Shown: positions 9,274 to 16,916 of the stretch, piece by piece | Layout of the letters: each line of letters starts with the position of its first letter | How positions within the stretch are numbered: the first letter of the stretch is position 1 | From: Clostridia bacterium | Lineage (GTDB): Bacteria; Bacillota; Clostridia; Lachnospirales; Lachnospiraceae | Direction: 5' to 3' | Assembly (NCBI GenBank): GCA_910574835.1 | Contig: CAJTDE010000040.1 | Location: 1-35,038, forward strand | Length of the DNA stretch: 35,038 nt | Position numbers and translations under genes: made by a program | Notes under the pieces: generated by a model | The model's database searches: none | What the model was told of the DNA's origin: nothing | The model's input: the letters and a program-made list of their open reading frames with translations, nothing else

Positions 9274-9303
9274 TTGACAACAAGGAAAGACAAGAGGTAT
9301 AAT
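9274..9303 (+). promoter_or_regulatory. Promoter of the opp operon
   Basis: Consensus TTGACA (9274-9279) and TATAAT (9298-9303) are separated by 18 bp. Transcription from about 9310 gives a leader of roughly 140 nt before oppB. No known operator or riboswitch fold was recognised in the leader. Confidence 0.85.
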
Positions 9304-9448
9304 TATAAAATATTATGCCCTTTGTACGCATGGGAAAGACAGATGAACGCTTTAAATGGAATATTGAAATCCAAAGAGAAGTCCGTCTCCCAGAAAGACA
9401 TGCATAAAAGGGATATCTAAGGGTATTGAAAAAACGGAGTGGAAAAAG

Positions 9449-10366
9449 ATGATTCGATATTTTGCAAAGCGGCTGGGAATGATGCTTGTGGCACTCTTTT
9501 TAATTATGCTGCTGACATTCTGCATTATGCATGCAGTACCGGGAGGGCCATTTACCAGCGACCGGAATATGAGCGAGGAGGTAGAGGCCGCGCTGAATGC
9601 CAAGTACCATTTGGACAGGCCGCTGCCGGAGCAGTTTTATGAATATGTGACCGGAGTATTAAGAGGCGATCTGGGTCCCTCTTACAAGTACCCCGGCAAG
9701 GAAGTCAACGACTTTGTGGAAAACGGCTTTCCTGTATCCACCCGGCTTGGCTTTATCACCATTGTGTTCGTGCTTCTGGCTGCGATTCCAATGGGAATCA
9801 TGGCCGCCGTAAAAAACGGAAAATGGCAGGACATGCTGCTGATGGCCTTCGCCACCATCGGCGTGACCATTCCGTCCTTTGTCATTGCTTCGGTTCTGAT
9901 ATACGTATTTTCCTTTAAACTCAATGTGCTTCCCACCTACGGTCTGGATACCTGGAAGGGTTATATCCTCCCCGTGGTGGCCCTTGGCGGCTATTCCATC
10001 AGCTACATGGCCCGGCTGATGCGTTCAAGTCTTCTGGAGGTTATGGGGCAGGACTACATACGGACTGCCCGGGCAAAGGGATTGTCGGAGATCAAGGTTA
10101 TTTTAAAGCATGCCATGCGGAATGCCCTGATTCCGGTTATCACCGTTCTTGGCCCCACCATTGCAGGTCTGCTGACCGGCAGCTTTGTCATTGAGAAAAT
10201 TTTTGCGATTCCCGGTCTTGGGGGTTATTTTGTAACGAGTGTATCCCAGAGAGATTACACGACCATCATGGGCGTAACCATTTTTTATGCAAGCTTTTTG
10301 ATGGCAATGATCTTATTGGTGGATATTTTCTACTGCCTCATTGACCCCAGAATCAAGTATGAGTAA
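9449..10366 (+). CDS. oppB: Oligopeptide/dipeptide ABC transporter permease OppB/DppB
   Basis: The 305-residue product has the length and layout of OppB: an N-terminal MIRYFAKRLG start and first membrane segment (about 9-30), an extracytoplasmic loop with HAVPGGPF, then five more membrane segments. The EAA coupling loop that docks on the ATPases reads AKGLSEIKVILKHAMRNA. The C-terminus (DPRIKYE) is typical. It forms the membrane channel together with OppC. GGAG at 9436-9439 lies 9 bases before the start. It is the first gene of the operon, directly after a consensus promoter. Peptide, dipeptide or nickel specificity cannot be read from the permease. Confidence 0.93.
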   Translation: MIRYFAKRLGMMLVALFLIMLLTFCIMHAVPGGPFTSDRNMSEEVEAALNAKYHLDRPLPEQFYEYVTGVLRGDLGPSYKYPGKEVNDFVENGFPVSTRLGFITIVFVLLAAIPMGIMAAVKNGKWQDMLLMAFATIGVTIPSFVIASVLIYVFSFKLNVLPTYGLDTWKGYILPVVALGGYSISYMARLMRSSLLEVMGQDYIRTARAKGLSEIKVILKHAMRNALIPVITVLGPTIAGLLTGSFVIEKIFAIPGLGGYFVTSVSQRDYTTIMGVTIFYASFLMAMILLVDIFYCLIDPRIKYE

Positions 10367-10380
10367 GGACGGGAAGAAGT

Positions 10381-11532
10381 ATGGAAAATAAATGGGAAAT
10401 GCTCGGCGCCTCCAACGAGGACCGGGAAAAGATATGGAGTAAAAACAGAACCTTTGCCGGAGACGTGTGGTTTCGCTTCCGGCATAAGCCCACGGCCATC
10501 GGCGGCCTGATAATGATTGTGATTCTGATGCTGTTTGCCCTTTTGGGCCCTATGTTTACGGATTACAGCTATTCCACACAGAATCTGGAGGTAGTCAACA
10601 TCCCGCCGCGGATGAAGGTCTATGAGACGCCGGACGGCTCCGGTTATCTGTATGTGACCCAGGCTCTCAAGGTAGTGCGGGTGAATAAGGACGGCACGAT
10701 GGAAAATCAGCTGAAAAAGGTGCGGGAGGAATCGGATTCTTCCATGACGATTTTTGACTGCAACGGTACGGAGGTGGCGCTCTATTACGGCGCGAAGCCT
10801 TACGTGATTGCAGATCCCCAGACACGTGTCATTTACCCTTCCGCTCATGTCTGGAATAAGTCCTATGTACTGGGAACGGACAGCCTTGGCAGGGATATCC
10901 TTACCCGCCTGATGTACGGCACAAGGGTGTCTCTGATGGTAGCATTTGTGGCGGCGGCCGTGAATATGATCATCGGGATTCTCTTCGGCGGAATTTCCGG
11001 CTATGCGGGCGGCATGGTGGATACCGTGATGATGCGTATCGTAGATATTATCAGCACCATACCGCTGACCTTATATGTGATTTTGATTATGGTGTATCTG
11101 GAATCAGGTTTGCAGAGTATTATCATTGCTCTGGGAACCGTGTACTGGGTGGATATGGCCCGGGTGGTCCGGGGACAGGTTTTAAGCCTTAAGCAGCAGG
11201 AATTTGTCATGGCGGCCAGAACCATCGGATCTTCCACCAAGACCATTTTATTGCAGCATCTGATACCGAATGCAATGGGTTCCATTCTGGTTACGGTGAC
11301 GATGCTGATTCCTTCCGCGATTTTTATGGAGGCGTTTTTGAGCTATCTGGGCATTGGATTAAAGCCGCCTCTTGCCAGTCTGGGAACCATGTGCAACGAT
11401 GCGACGGAGAATCTGCGCTCCTGTCCTCACCAAATGTTTATCCCGGCCCTGGTTATCTGCCTTATTATGTTTGCCTTCAACTTCGTAGGCGACGGCCTTC
11501 GGGATGCACTGGACCCGAAGCTTAAGAAATAG
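10381..11532 (+). CDS. oppC: Oligopeptide ABC transporter permease OppC/DppC with enlarged loop
   Basis: The 383-residue product is the second permease. It has an N-terminal cytoplasmic segment, a first membrane helix around 38-60, the GTDSLGRD motif, five further helices, and the EAA loop AARTIGSSTKTILLQHLIPN. The C-terminus DGLRDALDPKLKK is typical. The loop between helix 1 and GTDSLGRD is about 100 residues, clearly longer than in the classical ~300-residue OppC. This enlarged form should sit outside the membrane and may contact the binding protein. It starts 15 bases after the oppB stop with a GGGAAGAAG-like site. A 348-bp spacer with tandem hairpins follows before oppD. Confidence 0.93.
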   Translation: MENKWEMLGASNEDREKIWSKNRTFAGDVWFRFRHKPTAIGGLIMIVILMLFALLGPMFTDYSYSTQNLEVVNIPPRMKVYETPDGSGYLYVTQALKVVRVNKDGTMENQLKKVREESDSSMTIFDCNGTEVALYYGAKPYVIADPQTRVIYPSAHVWNKSYVLGTDSLGRDILTRLMYGTRVSLMVAFVAAAVNMIIGILFGGISGYAGGMVDTVMMRIVDIISTIPLTLYVILIMVYLESGLQSIIIALGTVYWVDMARVVRGQVLSLKQQEFVMAARTIGSSTKTILLQHLIPNAMGSILVTVTMLIPSAIFMEAFLSYLGIGLKPPLASLGTMCNDATENLRSCPHQMFIPALVICLIMFAFNFVGDGLRDALDPKLKK

Positions 11533-11540
11533 GGTTATAA

Positions 11541-11869
11541 TCAGCATACCCCCAGTCACCACCCAGATGGATTTACGGACGCGTGTACTTTGCGGCCGGA
11601 AATTCATCTCCTGTGTCTGCGTGGTGAATGGGGGTATGCGGAACTGGAATAAGACTGGAATCAGTATATCCTTTCCAATGCACAAATCGATTTACAGGCG
11701 CATGTATCTGTGACTGGAAATTGATTTCCGGCAAGTGTATTGGAAAGGATATACGGAACTGGAATCAGTATATCCTTTCCAATGCACAAATCGATTTACA
11801 GGCGCATGTATCTGTGACTGGAAATTGATTTCCGGCAAGTGTATTGGAAAGGATATACGGAACTGGAAT
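11541..11869. repeat. Three tandem hairpin units between oppC and oppD
   Basis: Units 2 and 3 are exact direct repeats with a 104-bp period (11654-11765 equals 11758-11869). Each is a hairpin: stems 11664-11683 with 11735-11754, and 11768-11787 with 11839-11858, are 20 bp with one G-U pair. Unit 1 (11544-11562 with 11621-11639) is a diverged copy. Its loop resembles the others but its stem has different bases that still pair, with one mismatch. Inner stems (ATCGATTT/AAATTGAT against ATGGATTT/AAATTCAT) also compensate. No gene is present. The last unit ends at the AGGAG of oppD. Confidence 0.92.
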
Positions 11870-11880
11870 AGGAGAGTACT

Positions 11881-12897
11881 ATGGAACCGATTTTAAATAT
11901 AGACAATTTAAAAGTATCCTTTATGACAAGCAACGGAGAGGTCCAGGCGGTACGGGGTGTGAGCTTCTCCGTGGGAAAGGGCGAAATCCTGGGCATTGTG
12001 GGGGAGTCCGGCAGCGGCAAGAGCGTAACCTCCATGTCCATCCTGCATCTGCTTGCGGATACGGCCCGGATTAAGGAGGGTTCCTCCATCCGCTTTGACG
12101 GCGAAGAGCTGATAGGAGCGGCCAGGAAGCGGATGCGCGAGATACGCGGCGAAAAGATCTCCATGATCTTTCAGGACCCCATGTCCTCCCTGAATCCCCT
12201 GATTCCCGTGGGAAAGCAGGTAGCCGAGATGCTTCTTGAGCACCATAAGGATATTTCCGGGGAAGAGGCAAAAAAGGCCGTACTGGAGCTTTTTGCAAAG
12301 GTGCGGATTCCGGAGCCGGAGAAGCGGTACAAATGCTATCCCCACGAGTTTTCCGGCGGTATGCGCCAGAGGGTTATGATTGCGATGGCTTTGGCCAACA
12401 AGCCGGAGCTGCTGATTGCGGATGAGCCGACCACGGCTCTTGACGTAACCATTCAGGATCAGATTCTGCGCCAGCTTCGGGAGCTTGAGAAGGAATACGG
12501 GACAAGCATTATTTTCATTACCCATGACCTGGGTGTGGTGGCGGAGCTTTGTGACCGCGTGATTGTGATGTACGGCGGCCTTGTTATGGAGGAGGCGCCG
12601 ATTGATGAGATTTTTGAGCATCCGAGCCATCCTTATACAATGGGCCTTTTAAATTCCATCCCCGATATGGAGCAGGACAAGGCTGTGCGGCTGAAACCCA
12701 TTCCCGGATCGCCGCCCGATATGACGAATCCTCCGGCCGGCTGTCCTTTTGCGCCGCGCTGTCCCTATGCCAGAAAGCTCTGCGGGGCAAAGCTGCCGGA
12801 ATTTATCCGGGTGGAAGAGGGACACAGCTCCCGCTGCTTCCTGTTGTACCCGGATGCGCCGGCAGATGAGAACAATCCCTTTCGCAGAGAGGTGTAG
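11881..12897 (+). CDS. oppD: Oligopeptide ABC transporter ATPase OppD/DppD
   Basis: The 338-residue product is a cytoplasmic ATPase. Walker A GESGSGKS lies at 41-48, Q-loop at FQDP (97-100), signature FSGGMRQ at 157-163, Walker B LLIADEP at 177-183, D-loop ALD and H-loop THD after it. The C-terminal extension with [15 protein letters not shown] is the cysteine-rich tail found in OppD/DppD-type ATPases. AGGAG at 11870-11874 lies 6 bases before the ATG. It pairs with OppF to power import. The oppF start follows 3 bases after its stop, so translation is probably coupled. Confidence 0.95.
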   Translation: MEPILNIDNLKVSFMTSNGEVQAVRGVSFSVGKGEILGIVGESGSGKSVTSMSILHLLADTARIKEGSSIRFDGEELIGAARKRMREIRGEKISMIFQDPMSSLNPLIPVGKQVAEMLLEHHKDISGEEAKKAVLELFAKVRIPEPEKRYKCYPHEFSGGMRQRVMIAMALANKPELLIADEPTTALDVTIQDQILRQLRELEKEYGTSIIFITHDLGVVAELCDRVIVMYGGLVMEEAPIDEIFEHPSHPYTMGLLNSIPDMEQDKAVRLKPIPGSPPDMTNPPAGCPFAPRCPYARKLCGAKLPEFIRVEEGHSSRCFLLYPDAPADENNPFRREV

Positions 12898-12900
12898 GCT

Positions 12901-13866
12901 ATGAGCGAGCAGAATATTTTAGAGGTGAAAGACCTCACCAAGCATTTTAAGGCAGGAAAAAAGCAGATTGTTCATGCGGTAGACGGTATCAGCTTCACCC
13001 TGGAAAGAGGAAAAACTCTGGGACTGGTGGGTGAGTCCGGCTGCGGCAAATCAAGCTGCGCGAGAACCATTATCCGCATGTACGATCCCACCGCCGGGCA
13101 GATTATCCTGGACGGTACGGATATTACCAATATGAAGCAGAAGGAGTTAATGCCCTATCGGAAGAAAATGCAGATGATCTTCCAGGACCCTTACGCTTCC
13201 TTAAATGCCAGAATGACCGTGCGCGACATTATTGCCGAGCCTCTTCTGGCCCATAAAATGGTGAAAAATAAGGAGGAGTCCAACGAGCTTGTCTACCCCA
13301 TGCTGGAGCGTGTGGGACTGACAAAGGAGCATGCCAACCGCTACGCCCATGAATTTTCCGGCGGGCAGCGTCAGCGTGTGGGAATTGCGCGGGCTTTGAT
13401 TCTGGAGCCGCAGCTTGTTATCTGTGATGAGCCGATTTCGGCCCTGGATGTGTCTATCCAGGCACAGGTGATTAATCTTTTGAAGGATTTTCAGGAGGAA
13501 AAGGGACTGTCCTATCTCTTTATCGCTCACGATCTTTCTATGGTGCGTTACGTCTCTGATGATGTGGGCGTGATGTATCTGGGACAGCTGGTGGAAATGA
13601 GTGAGGCGGACGAGATTTATAAAAATCCCCTCCATCCTTATACAAAGGGGCTTTTGGGAAGTGTTCCCATTGCCAATCCGAAGCTGGCAAGGCAGAAGGA
13701 GAAGAGCAGTATTGAGGGCGATATTCCAAGTCCTATCAATCCGCCTTCCGGCTGCCGCTTCCATACGCGGTGTCCCTATGCCAAGCCTGAATGTTCCCAG
13801 GTGACGCCAAAGCTTGTGGATGTGGGCAAAGGACACAGGGTGGCCTGTCACCTCTGCGGACAATAA
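12901..13866 (+). CDS. oppF: Oligopeptide ABC transporter ATPase OppF/DppF
   Basis: The 321-residue product is the second ATPase. Walker A GESGCGKS is at 44-51, Q-loop FQDP about 94-97, signature FSGGQRQ at 152-158, Walker B LVICDEP at 172-178, then ALDVS and AHD. The C-terminal tail with the cysteine pattern GCRFHTRCPYAKPEC matches the OppF/DppF type. GAGAGGTG lies 6 bases before the start, inside the end of oppD. The next gene, oppA, is 232 bp downstream behind hairpins. Confidence 0.95.
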   Translation: MSEQNILEVKDLTKHFKAGKKQIVHAVDGISFTLERGKTLGLVGESGCGKSSCARTIIRMYDPTAGQIILDGTDITNMKQKELMPYRKKMQMIFQDPYASLNARMTVRDIIAEPLLAHKMVKNKEESNELVYPMLERVGLTKEHANRYAHEFSGGQRQRVGIARALILEPQLVICDEPISALDVSIQAQVINLLKDFQEEKGLSYLFIAHDLSMVRYVSDDVGVMYLGQLVEMSEADEIYKNPLHPYTKGLLGSVPIANPKLARQKEKSSIEGDIPSPINPPSGCRFHTRCPYAKPECSQVTPKLVDVGKGHRVACHLCGQ

Positions 13867-14017
13867 GCCGGGCGGCCGTGAAGCAGTTATTTGACAGATG
13901 CGGCAGGGCAAATATCCGAGGAAGGATTTGAATCATTTCAATCAGAGCGGTTTCCCGATGCGTTTCGAAAAGGCGTATCTGAAACATAAAGTGCGGTCAT
14001 AATATATGGCTGCTCAA

Positions 14018-14075
14018 AAAGAGTAATTAAAAAGGGATACTGAGAAATTACTCTTTAGCGCTGTTGCGCAGCAAC
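14018..14075 (+). promoter_or_regulatory. Hairpins in the oppF-oppA spacer
   Basis: AAAGAGTAATT (14018-14028) pairs perfectly with AATTACTCTTT (14046-14056). Then GTTGC (14063-14067) pairs with GCAAC (14071-14075), just ahead of the AAGGAGG site of oppA. Binding proteins are usually needed in excess over permeases. These structures may protect the oppA end of a processed transcript or partly end transcription. TTGACA at 13891-13896 has no good -10 partner, so I do not call a promoter. Confidence 0.55.
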
Positions 14076-14098
14076 CTAAAATAAGGAGGATAAACATT

Positions 14099-15811
14099 AT
14101 GAAAAAGAAGTTATTAAGCATGCTTCTTGCCGTAAGCCTGGTGGGTACAATGCTCATGGCCGGCTGCGGAAACAAGGCGGCTGACGAGCCTCAGACCATC
14201 GATGATATTGAGGCGGCTCCCGAAACCCCGGAGGGGGAAGAGCCGGGAGATACCGAAGGAGCCGGAGGGGGAGAGCTTGCGGATACCCAGGAAATGGTTT
14301 TCGTGCTCAACAATGAGCCGGACGGCATCGACCCCAATGTAACCAACAACTCATTTGCAACTCCCTTCTTAAGCAACTGCTTTGAGGGTCTTGTAACCTA
14401 CGACGAGAAAGGCGAGGTTGTTCCCGGAAATGCGGAGTCCTGGGAGTCTAACGACGACCTTACCGTATTTACCTTCCATCTGAGAGAAGGACTGAAATGG
14501 AGCGACGGAACGGCTCTGACGGCAAACGATTATGTATATTCCGCACTTCGCGTTCTGACCCCGGAGACAACCTCTCAGTATGTGAATATGATTTCCGACT
14601 ATGTGGTAAACGGACAGGAGTTCTATGACGGAACGGCTTCCGCAGAGGATGTGGGAATCAAGGCTCTGGACGACAACACCCTGGAGTTCACTTTGAAGGC
14701 TTCCTGCCCCTACTTTATCGACCTGGTAAGCATGTGGGTATATTTCCCGGTTCAGCAGGCAACCATTGAGGCAAACGGCGACAAGTGGACTGCTTCAGCA
14801 GAAGCTTATGTGAGCAACGGACCCTTTAAGATTACCGAGATGAACATGGGCGAAAGCATGGTATTGGAGAAAAATGAAAACTACTGGAATGCGGAAAACG
14901 TAACGCTTGAAAAGCTGACCTTCCGCTATGTTCTGGATACCTCCACGGCACTGACTGCTTATGAGAGCGGCGAAGTGGACGGTGTGAGAACCGTTCCTTC
15001 CAGTGATCTTGCCCGTCTGAAAGCGGAGAACGCGGGTCTTGTATCAACACCCAACTACGGAACCGTATACTATGATATCAACTGCTCCAAGGAGCCTTAT
15101 AACAATCCTCTGGTAAGAAAGGCTCTGAACCTGGCAATTGACCGCGAGGCTTTGATTAACAATGTGGCTCAGGTAGACGGCCAGCCGGCATACAGCTTCC
15201 TGGCTCCCGGTTATGTGGTGGACGGAAAAGATGTGACGGAGGGACGTTCTGACTTCGGACTGTCCTCTACGGCTGATGTGGAGGGCGCAAAGGCAGCTCT
15301 GGCGGAGGCCGGTTATCCGGACGGAGAGGGCTTCCCGACCTTACAGCTTTCCTTCTATTCTGATGATAACGTAAAGAAGATTGCAGAAGCCATTGCGGAA
15401 ATGTGGGAGAAGAACCTTGGAATTACCGTAGAGGTAAGCTCCGCGGAATGGGCCGTATTCTATGACGCGGTACAGTCCGGCAACTATGAGGTGGCAGCGA
15501 TGGGCTGGAGCGCAGATTATGTAAATCCCATGAGTTTCCTTCCGCTTCTGTACACCAACGATGTGACTAATAATTCCTTCTACAGCAATCCGGACTATGA
15601 TGCCATTGTAGATCAGATCAAGGTGGAGAAGGATCCGGCAAAGTTTGCGGAACTGGTACTGCAGGCGGACGAGCTTGTATCCGCAGATTATCCGGTGCTT
15701 GGACTGTACTACAAGTCCAATACGTATCTGATTAAGGACTATATTGAGGGCGTTTACATGGTTTCCTCATCCAACATTTACTTCCGGAATGCAAAGGTTC
15801 TGGCACATTAA
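14099..15811 (+). CDS. oppA: Peptide-binding lipoprotein of the ABC transporter (OppA/DppA type)
   Basis: The 570-residue product starts with a lipoprotein signal: KKK, a hydrophobic core, then the lipobox LMAGC with lipidated C23. An acidic, proline- and glycine-rich linker (about 28-60) leads into an SBP_bac_5 domain. Typical features are NNEPDGIDP, the GLKWSDGTALTANDYVYS block (DG followed by TANDYVYS), and NPLVRKALNLAIDRE further on. It captures peptides outside the membrane and hands them to OppB/OppC. AAGGAGG lies 8 bases before the ATG. It is the fifth gene of the operon, and a cyclophilin gene follows after 3 bases. Substrate range cannot be read from the sequence. Confidence 0.95.
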   Translation: MKKKLLSMLLAVSLVGTMLMAGCGNKAADEPQTIDDIEAAPETPEGEEPGDTEGAGGGELADTQEMVFVLNNEPDGIDPNVTNNSFATPFLSNCFEGLVTYDEKGEVVPGNAESWESNDDLTVFTFHLREGLKWSDGTALTANDYVYSALRVLTPETTSQYVNMISDYVVNGQEFYDGTASAEDVGIKALDDNTLEFTLKASCPYFIDLVSMWVYFPVQQATIEANGDKWTASAEAYVSNGPFKITEMNMGESMVLEKNENYWNAENVTLEKLTFRYVLDTSTALTAYESGEVDGVRTVPSSDLARLKAENAGLVSTPNYGTVYYDINCSKEPYNNPLVRKALNLAIDREALINNVAQVDGQPAYSFLAPGYVVDGKDVTEGRSDFGLSSTADVEGAKAALAEAGYPDGEGFPTLQLSFYSDDNVKKIAEAIAEMWEKNLGITVEVSSAEWAVFYDAVQSGNYEVAAMGWSADYVNPMSFLPLLYTNDVTNNSFYSNPDYDAIVDQIKVEKDPAKFAELVLQADELVSADYPVLGLYYKSNTYLIKDYIEGVYMVSSSNIYFRNAKVLAH

Positions 15812-15814
15812 GCT

Positions 15815-16300
15815 ATGAGATGTATTATTACTACGGAGGGCTTCGGGGATATGGTCTTTGAACTGTACCCCAAGCTTGCTCCGATTACGGTGAAAAATTT
15901 TGCGGATACGGTAAGAAGCGGCTTCTATGACGGTCTGGCCTGGTGCCGTATTGTGAAGGACTATGTGATACAGGCCGGCTCCCCGGACAACGATATTATG
16001 ACGGACAGTGAGTGGCATATCAAGGGGGAGTTTGAGGAGAACGGGATTCCCAATCCTGTGGAGCATAAGCGGGGCGCCCTGTCGATGGCCAGGGATGATG
16101 ATTATGACACGGCCGGAACTCAGTTTTTTGTAGTGCATCAGGATGCCCATAAGCTGGACGGGCGGTATGCGGCCTTTGGACAGATGGTTTCCGGGTTTGA
16201 GGTTCTGGATGCCATTGCGGAGGTTCCTACTTACGGGGCAAAGACCTGGAATAAGCCGGTGGATATGCCGGTGATTGGCAGTATACGAATTGAAGATTGA
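15815..16300 (+). CDS. Cyclophilin-type peptidyl-prolyl cis-trans isomerase
   Basis: The 161-residue product is a single cyclophilin domain without signal peptide, so it should be cytoplasmic. It begins MRCIITTEGFGDMVFELYP and has VKNFADTVRSGFYDG, the catalytic arginine in CRIVKDYVIQAG, GALSMAR, GTQFFVVHQ and LDGRYAAFGQMVSG, all in canonical order. It speeds up proline isomerisation in folding proteins. The start lies 3 bases after the oppA stop with no good ribosome site, which points to coupled translation. A folding catalyst tied to a secreted binding protein is suggestive, but without an export signal it cannot assist OppA outside the cell. Confidence 0.93.
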   Translation: MRCIITTEGFGDMVFELYPKLAPITVKNFADTVRSGFYDGLAWCRIVKDYVIQAGSPDNDIMTDSEWHIKGEFEENGIPNPVEHKRGALSMARDDDYDTAGTQFFVVHQDAHKLDGRYAAFGQMVSGFEVLDAIAEVPTYGAKTWNKPVDMPVIGSIRIED

Positions 16301-16320
16301 TGAAGTGCCGAAAGATACCA

Positions 16321-16426
16321 GGGGGTGTCGCAAAATAAGACAGAAAATTTTTCCAATATCCAATGTATAGGAACTATTCAAACACAGGATATGGAAATGG
16401 CTGATGTCTTATTTGGTGATATCCCC
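16321..16426 (+). terminator. Long imperfect hairpin ending the opp-cyclophilin operon
   Basis: 16321-16360 pairs imperfectly with 16387-16424: GGGG with CCCC, AAATAAGAC with GTCTTATTT, and CAATATCC with GGATATGG. TTTT follows the last C. It works as a terminator by position and form. The core phrase AAATAAGAC recurs in reverse complement inside the tpiA terminator at 7510-7518. Confidence 0.7.
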
Positions 16427-16471
16427 TTTTCAACTGTGCAGTAAATGGTTTGGTTTTTGGAAAAGTTCTAT

Positions 16472-16500
16472 TTGCGTATCATGTTTTGATAAAGTATAAT
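16472..16500 (+). promoter_or_regulatory. Probable promoter of the antitoxin-like gene
   Basis: TATAAT at 16495-16500 is a perfect -10. The -35 at 17 bp spacing is TTGCGT (16472-16477), matching only TTG. The start of the gene follows 33 bp later. Confidence 0.5.
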
Positions 16501-16533
16501 AAACACATAAGGAAAAAGAAAGAAGGTGTTTCT

Positions 16534-16758
16534 ATGATTGCTTTACAGGCTTATTATGATGGAAATGCGGTGCAGCCATTAGAAGAGATCCACGCACAGA
16601 AGAATCAGAAGCTGATCATTACTATATTAGATGAATTTATTGATGAAACACTTACAAAAGAAGTAGAAAAAACTGCCAGAGGAATATTGGGGAAATATGC
16701 CAATCCGGAATTGCAAAAGCTAAAAAGAAAAGCTGCTATAGCTACTGAACCAGACTGA
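16534..16758 (+). CDS. Small AF2212-like antitoxin family protein (orphan)
   Basis: The product is 74 residues. ATG at 16534 has AAGGTG 8 bases upstream; the longer open frame from 16450 has no ribosome site. The N-terminal MIALQAYYDGNAVQPLEEI and the following LIITILDEF strand fit the AF2212/DUF104-like antitoxin family, whose members usually start V-x-A-x-Y-x-G and continue x-P-L-E. The C-terminal half contains RGILGKYANPEL, a stretch I associate with clostridial members of this group. Such antitoxins normally neutralise a PIN-domain RNase toxin encoded next door. Here no toxin gene follows, so it is an orphan or the remains of a pair. It has its own promoter and a terminator at 16808-16850. 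Confidence 0.65.
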   Translation: MIALQAYYDGNAVQPLEEIHAQKNQKLIITILDEFIDETLTKEVEKTARGILGKYANPELQKLKRKAAIATEPD

Positions 16759-16807
16759 TTAAACAGGATATATTTGAGGAAACAGAGTGGGTGAAGATGT
16801 AAAAATT

Positions 16808-16850
16808 CCATGAATTATAGGGCGGAAACAGCCATGATTCATGGTTTTTT
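16808..16850 (+). terminator. Intrinsic terminator before the kinase-helicase gene
   Basis: CCATGAAT (16808-16815) pairs perfectly with ATTCATGG (16837-16844), followed by six T (16845-16850). It separates the antitoxin gene from the three-gene cassette, which therefore needs its own promoter. A weak candidate is TTGCTT at 16849 with TATTGA 17 bp on, which I would not rely on. Confidence 0.8.
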
Positions 16851-16916
16851 GCTTATCAATAAAAGCATCAATATTGAAGTGAACAGCAAATATCTAATGA
16901 TATGTGAGGTGGTTAC

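Noticed and set aside
11504-11828. Small plus-strand reading frames over the oppC-oppD spacer
   Set aside because: They arise from the hairpin repeats, one overlaps the oppC end, and none has a ribosome site or recognisable product.
13891-13919. Internal promoter for oppA from TTGACA at 13891
   Set aside because: No acceptable -10 lies at 16-18 bp spacing.
16321-16426. Insertion-sequence end or MITE
   Set aside because: The imperfect hairpin directly follows an operon, ends in CCCC-TTTT and has no target duplication; a terminator explains it.
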